DNA from: Betaproteobacteria bacterium
GTDB taxonomy: Bacteria; Pseudomonadota; Gammaproteobacteria; Burkholderiales; Burkholderiaceae_C
DNA: 8,388 bases
NCBI GenBank assembly: GCA_009927195.1
Contig: RFNL01000264.1
Coordinates: 1 to 8,388, forward strand
Direction: 5' to 3'
Shown here: in pieces, positions 5,840 to 8,388 of the stretch
Layout of the letters: each line of letters opens with the position of its first letter
How positions within the stretch are numbered: position 1 is the stretch's first letter
Notes under the pieces: model-generated
Database searches by the model: none
What the model saw: only the letters and a program-made list of their open reading frames with translations
Told to the model about the DNA's origin: nothing
Position numbers and translations under genes: made by a program

Positions 5840-6970
5840 TCATTTGGAACGGCGGTGGTAGCGGTTGGGCACAAATGGCATTGCCACCACCTCCATGGGC
5901 ACGGCTTTGCCACGCACCATGGCGTTCAGGCGCTGGCCCAAATGGGCGAAGGCCGCGTTCACATAGGCCATGGCAATCGGTGCGTCTGTGCTCGGACCCA
6001 GCAATCCACTGGTGACTTCACCCACGCGCCGCCCATCTGGCGACCGTAATTCGGTGTGCTCACGCACCGGCACGCGCTCCAAGGCCTTGAGCCCTGCACG
6101 GCAGCGCTGCAAGGGCTGTGATGCATCCAATTGGGCCAATATCTTCGCTGCACCCGGAAAGCCACCAGCGCGTTCGCCGCCACTGCGGCGGACTTTTTGT
6201 ATGGCCCAACTTAAACCCGCCTCAATGGGCGTGGTTTGTGTGTCAATGTCCTGCCCGTAAAGGCACAAGCCCGCTTCCAACCGCAGCGAGTTGCGTGCAC
6301 CCAGGCCAATGGCTTGGACCTCAGACTGGGCCAGCAGGGCTTGGGCCAAAGCAAGGGCGGCATGAGCGGGGACAGATATCTCAAACCCGTCTTCGCCGGT
6401 GTATCCGCTGCGCGTGATGTACAGCGCATGGCCAAGCCACACAAAAGCATGGCCTGTCATGAACACCAAGTCGGCCACGCCAGGCACCAACCGCGCCAAA
6501 ACCTGAACCGCCAGCGGCCCTTGCAAGGCCAGCAAGGCTTGCGCCGGCATGGCGATGACTTGGCATTGTTGACCTATCCGGGCCTGGATGTGCGCCAGGT
6601 CTGCTTCACGGCAAGCGCCGTTGACCACCAGCCAAAGATGGTCGCCGCGGTTGACCAGCATCAGGTCGTCGATGATGCCGCCTTGATCATTGAGCAATAG
6701 CCCATAGCGCTGCTGGTTCAAGCCCAGGCCGATGACGTCCATGGGAATGAGTGTTTCCAAAGCGCGGGCCGCGTTGGGTCCCGCCAGTTGGATCTGTCCC
6801 ATGTGGGAAACATCGAACAGGCCCGCAGCGCTGCGGGTGTGCCTGTGTTCGGCCATCAGACCAGCGGGGTATTGCACCGGAAGGGCGTGACCCGCAAACG
6901 GCATCATGCGCGCGCCCAGGGAAAGGTGCAGGTCATGCAGCGGGGTTTGGATCAGTGCGTTGTCGGACAA
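5840..6970 (-). CDS. gcvT: Glycine cleavage system T protein (aminomethyltransferase)
   Basis: GcvT transfers the methylene carbon from aminomethyl-lipoyl GcvH to tetrahydrofolate, releasing ammonia and forming 5,10-methylene-THF. The proposed 376-residue protein begins MSDNALIQTPLHDLHLSLGA and shows RMMPFAGHALPVQYPAG (21-37), LFDVSHMGQIQL (51-62), GGIIDDLMLVN (97-107; the conserved Asp pair 101-102 lies at the folate site), SGYTGEDGFEISV (188-200), GLGARNSLRLEAGLCLYGQD (222-241) and the terminal PFVPNRYHRRSK. I chose TTG 6970 as start because GGAG at 6980-6977 lies 6 nt upstream and family resemblance begins there. An in-frame GTG at 7012 would add MLAWGWYCLWLEPN, which has no family resemblance and almost touches the riboswitch. 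First gene of gcvTHP, controlled by the upstream glycine riboswitch. It looks intact and full length. Confidence 0.95.
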   Translation of the reverse strand: MSDNALIQTPLHDLHLSLGARMMPFAGHALPVQYPAGLMAEHRHTRSAAGLFDVSHMGQIQLAGPNAARALETLIPMDVIGLGLNQQRYGLLLNDQGGIIDDLMLVNRGDHLWLVVNGACREADLAHIQARIGQQCQVIAMPAQALLALQGPLAVQVLARLVPGVADLVFMTGHAFVWLGHALYITRSGYTGEDGFEISVPAHAALALAQALLAQSEVQAIGLGARNSLRLEAGLCLYGQDIDTQTTPIEAGLSWAIQKVRRSGGERAGGFPGAAKILAQLDASQPLQRCRAGLKALERVPVREHTELRSPDGRRVGEVTSGLLGPSTDAPIAMAYVNAAFAHLGQRLNAMVRGKAVPMEVVAMPFVPNRYHRRSK

Positions 6971-6973
6971 ATT

Positions 6974-7002
6974 GGGCTCCAGCCAAAGGCAGTACCAGCC
7001 CC
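6974..7002 (-). promoter_or_regulatory. Possible riboswitch expression platform over the gcvT ribosome binding site
   Basis: Between the second aptamer and the gcvT start, GGGCT at 7001-6997 can pair with AGCCC at 6978-6974. The second arm shares its AG with the GGAG Shine-Dalgarno at 6980-6977. Such a hairpin could partly mask the ribosome binding site, and the inner GCC-TTT-GGC could stack inside it. No U-run follows, so a transcription terminator is unlikely and translational control is the better guess. The stem is short (5 bp), and no alternative pairing to the aptamer was established, so this is inference. Confidence 0.3.
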
Positions 7003-7020
7003 ATGCCAGCACCGGGAACC

Positions 7021-7181
7021 CTGTTGTCCGCTTTACCTGAGAGATTCAGCCTGCCAACAGGCAGCTTTGCCCCTTCGGTGGATGCCGTGTTGCACAGCAC
7101 CTCTCTCCAACAGAATCGATTGCGTCAGTCCTTTTGCCTGAGCGTTCAGCCTTCGGCGGTTCTTGCAAACTCTCTCCTGAC
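7021..7181 (-). ncRNA. Tandem glycine riboswitch
   Basis: Two consecutive glycine aptamers lie in the gcvT leader. Aptamer 1 (7181-7124) is closed by P1 pairing GTCAG (7181-7177) with CTGAC (7128-7124). It carries GGAGAGA, ACCGCCGAAGG and GCTCAGGCAAAAGGAC in the canonical order. Aptamer 2 (7113-7021) is closed by CTGTTG (7113-7108) with CAACAG (7026-7021). It carries GGAGAGAGG, CACCGAAGGGGCAAAG, a CTGCC-TGTT-GGCAG hairpin and CTCTCAGGTAAAGCGGAC. These conserved blocks are diagnostic for the gcvT element. Glycine binding is known to activate downstream genes in this class, so the gcvTHP operon should be induced by excess glycine. The linker is about 10 nt. The riboswitch begins only about 33 nt after the stop codon of the upstream oxidoreductase gene. 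Confidence 0.96.
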
Positions 7182-7214
7182 CTGGCGAATTCTAACCACG
7201 CCGCCCCTGGATCA

Positions 7215-8388
7215 TCACATGCCCGCGTAATTGGGCCCGCCGCCGCCCTCGGGGGTGACCCAGACGATGTTTTGCGTCGGGTCTTTGATGTCGCAGGTTT
7301 TGCAGTGCACGCAATTTTGGGCATTGATCTGCAAGCGTTCGGTTTTGTCATCGTTTTGCACGTACTCGTACACCCCAGCCGGGCAATAGCGGGTCTCAGG
7401 GCCTGCGTACAAGCGTTTGTTGACCATCACCGGGATGCTGGGATCGGTCAAGGTCAGGTGTGCGGGCTGGTTTTCTTCATGGTTGGTGTTGCTGATGAAC
7501 ACACTGCTCAAGCGGTCAAAGCTGAGCACACCATCAGGCTTGGGGTAGCGCATCGGTTTGCATTCACTGTAGGAGCGCAAAGCCACATGGTCGGGCTTTG
7601 TGCGATGAATGGTCCAAGGCATATTGCCGCGCCACACAAATTGCTCAATACCAGTCATCAGGGAACCGATAGGAAGCCCTTTTTTGAACCATTGTTTGAA
7701 GTTGCGTGCCTTGTTGAGTTCGTCATACAGCCAACTGTTTTCAAAGGCCTGGGGGTAAGTGCTGAGTTCGTCGTGTTGGCGACCCGTTTGCAACGCGTCA
7801 AAGGCGGCCTCTGCGGCGAGCATGCCGGTTTTGATGGCCGCGTGGCTGCCCTTGATTCGACTGGCGTTCAAATAGCCCGCATCACATCCGACCAAAGCGC
7901 CGCCCGGGAAAACGGTTTTGGGCAGCGACAACAAGCCGCCAGCTGTGATGGCCCGCGCACCATAGGAGATGCGCTTGCCAGGGGCAATGCCTTTTTGCGC
8001 ATCGCCCTCAAAGTACCAACGGATGTTGGGGTGTGTTTTGAAACGCTGAAATTCTTCATAGGGGCTGAGGTAAGGGTTGGTGTAATCCAGCCCGATGACA
8101 AAACCCACCATCACCTTGTTGCCCTCGGCATGGTACAGAAATGAGCCGCCGTAAACGTCGTTGTCCAGTGGCCAGCCCGCGCTGTGCAGGGCAAAGCCAG
8201 GGGTGTGGCGTTGCGGGTCAATTTCCCACAGCTCTTTGATGCCAATGCCATAGCTTTGAGGGTCTTTGCCGGCATCGAGTTTGTAGCGTGCGATGATTTG
8301 TTTGCCTAAGTGGCCGCGCGCGCCTTCGGCAAACACCGTGTACTTGGCATGCAGTTCCATGCCAAGCTGGAAGTTTTCGGTGGGTTTA
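7215..8388 (-). CDS. Electron transfer flavoprotein:ubiquinone oxidoreductase (ETF-QO), C-terminal part
   Basis: ETF-QO is a membrane-associated FAD and 4Fe-4S enzyme that passes electrons from reduced electron-transfer flavoprotein (from acyl-CoA and related dehydrogenases) to the quinone pool. The gene enters from the right edge in frame (KPTENFQLGMELHAKYTV), and 390 residues are visible. Typical bacterial proteins have about 550, so the N-terminal FAD-binding domain is missing. Visible features are VFAEGARGHLGKQI near the start, ELWEIDP and HSAGWPLDNDVYGGSFLYH, GDAQKGIAPGKRISYGARA, the FAD-contact stretch FPGGALVGCDAGYLNASRIK, and SHAAIKTGMLAAEAAF. The iron-sulfur ligands are Cys in RYCPAGVYEY and the three cysteines of NCVHCKTCDIKDP (about 7292-7313). 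The frame ends in two consecutive TGA codons (7217-7212). The same-strand gcv operon follows closely but has no direct metabolic tie. The ATG at 8360 is internal, not the true start. Confidence 0.95.
   Translation of the reverse strand, partial: KPTENFQLGMELHAKYTVFAEGARGHLGKQIIARYKLDAGKDPQSYGIGIKELWEIDPQRHTPGFALHSAGWPLDNDVYGGSFLYHAEGNKVMVGFVIGLDYTNPYLSPYEEFQRFKTHPNIRWYFEGDAQKGIAPGKRISYGARAITAGGLLSLPKTVFPGGALVGCDAGYLNASRIKGSHAAIKTGMLAAEAAFDALQTGRQHDELSTYPQAFENSWLYDELNKARNFKQWFKKGLPIGSLMTGIEQFVWRGNMPWTIHRTKPDHVALRSYSECKPMRYPKPDGVLSFDRLSSVFISNTNHEENQPAHLTLTDPSIPVMVNKRLYAGPETRYCPAGVYEYVQNDDKTERLQINAQNCVHCKTCDIKDPTQNIVWVTPEGGGGPNYAGM

Noticed and set aside
7189..7217. Sigma-70 promoter for gcvTHP with TAGAAT as the -10 box.
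   Set aside because: At 16-18 bp spacing the upstream hexamers (TGATGA and neighbours) match TTGACA poorly, so the call is not supported beyond the -10-like hexamer.
7134..8144. Rightward open frame of about 336 codons opposite ETF-QO, crossing the riboswitch.
   Set aside because: The ETF-QO frame on the other strand is unambiguous, with its iron-sulfur and FAD motifs, and this antisense frame begins inside the glycine riboswitch and matches no family I know.

Overview
The window looks like a chromosomal segment from a betaproteobacterium of the order Burkholderiales, probably family Comamonadaceae. The reasons are the high G+C content with frequent TTG leucine codons, the presence of a Bug/TctC-type periplasmic binding protein, and the close resemblance of the glycine-cleavage proteins to that group as I remember them. 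This placement is inference, because no search was run. It reads as ordinary housekeeping and catabolic DNA. I see no complete mobile element, CRISPR array, tRNA or rRNA.

Layout, left to right. (1) A truncated leftward gene for a DUF218/YdcF-ElyC-like membrane protein begins at 269 and runs off the left edge. (2) A divergent gap of about 106 bp is followed by two rightward genes: a Bug/TctC-family solute receptor and, 24 bp later, an isocitrate lyase/PEP mutase superfamily lyase that keeps the catalytic cysteine. They form a probable two-gene transcription unit for uptake and cleavage of an unidentified organic acid. (3) The lyase gene converges on a leftward glycine cleavage operon with a 13-bp overlap of coding ends. 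In transcription order the operon is a tandem glycine riboswitch (7181 to 7021), gcvT, gcvH, gcvP. (4) At the right edge is the 3' two-thirds of a leftward gene for electron-transfer flavoprotein:ubiquinone oxidoreductase. It ends only about 30 bp before the riboswitch.

GcvT, GcvH and GcvP are the aminomethyltransferase, lipoyl carrier and PLP decarboxylase of the glycine cleavage complex. The fourth component, dihydrolipoamide dehydrogenase, is not in the window. The riboswitch should turn the operon on when glycine is abundant.

The main anomaly is gcvP. As given, the reading frame is broken by two separate single-base losses about 95 bp apart, near 5013-5015 and 4919-4921. Adding one base at each site restores a full-length, well-conserved P-protein of about 991 residues. 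Either this is a sequencing or assembly artefact or the strain has a very recently inactivated gcvP. Secondary oddities are a palindrome-rich in-frame insertion in the GcvP C-terminal half, a TTG start for gcvT placed under a possible Shine-Dalgarno-masking hairpin, and an 11-bp direct repeat in the gcvT-gcvH spacer. I did not find a convincing undescribed system.
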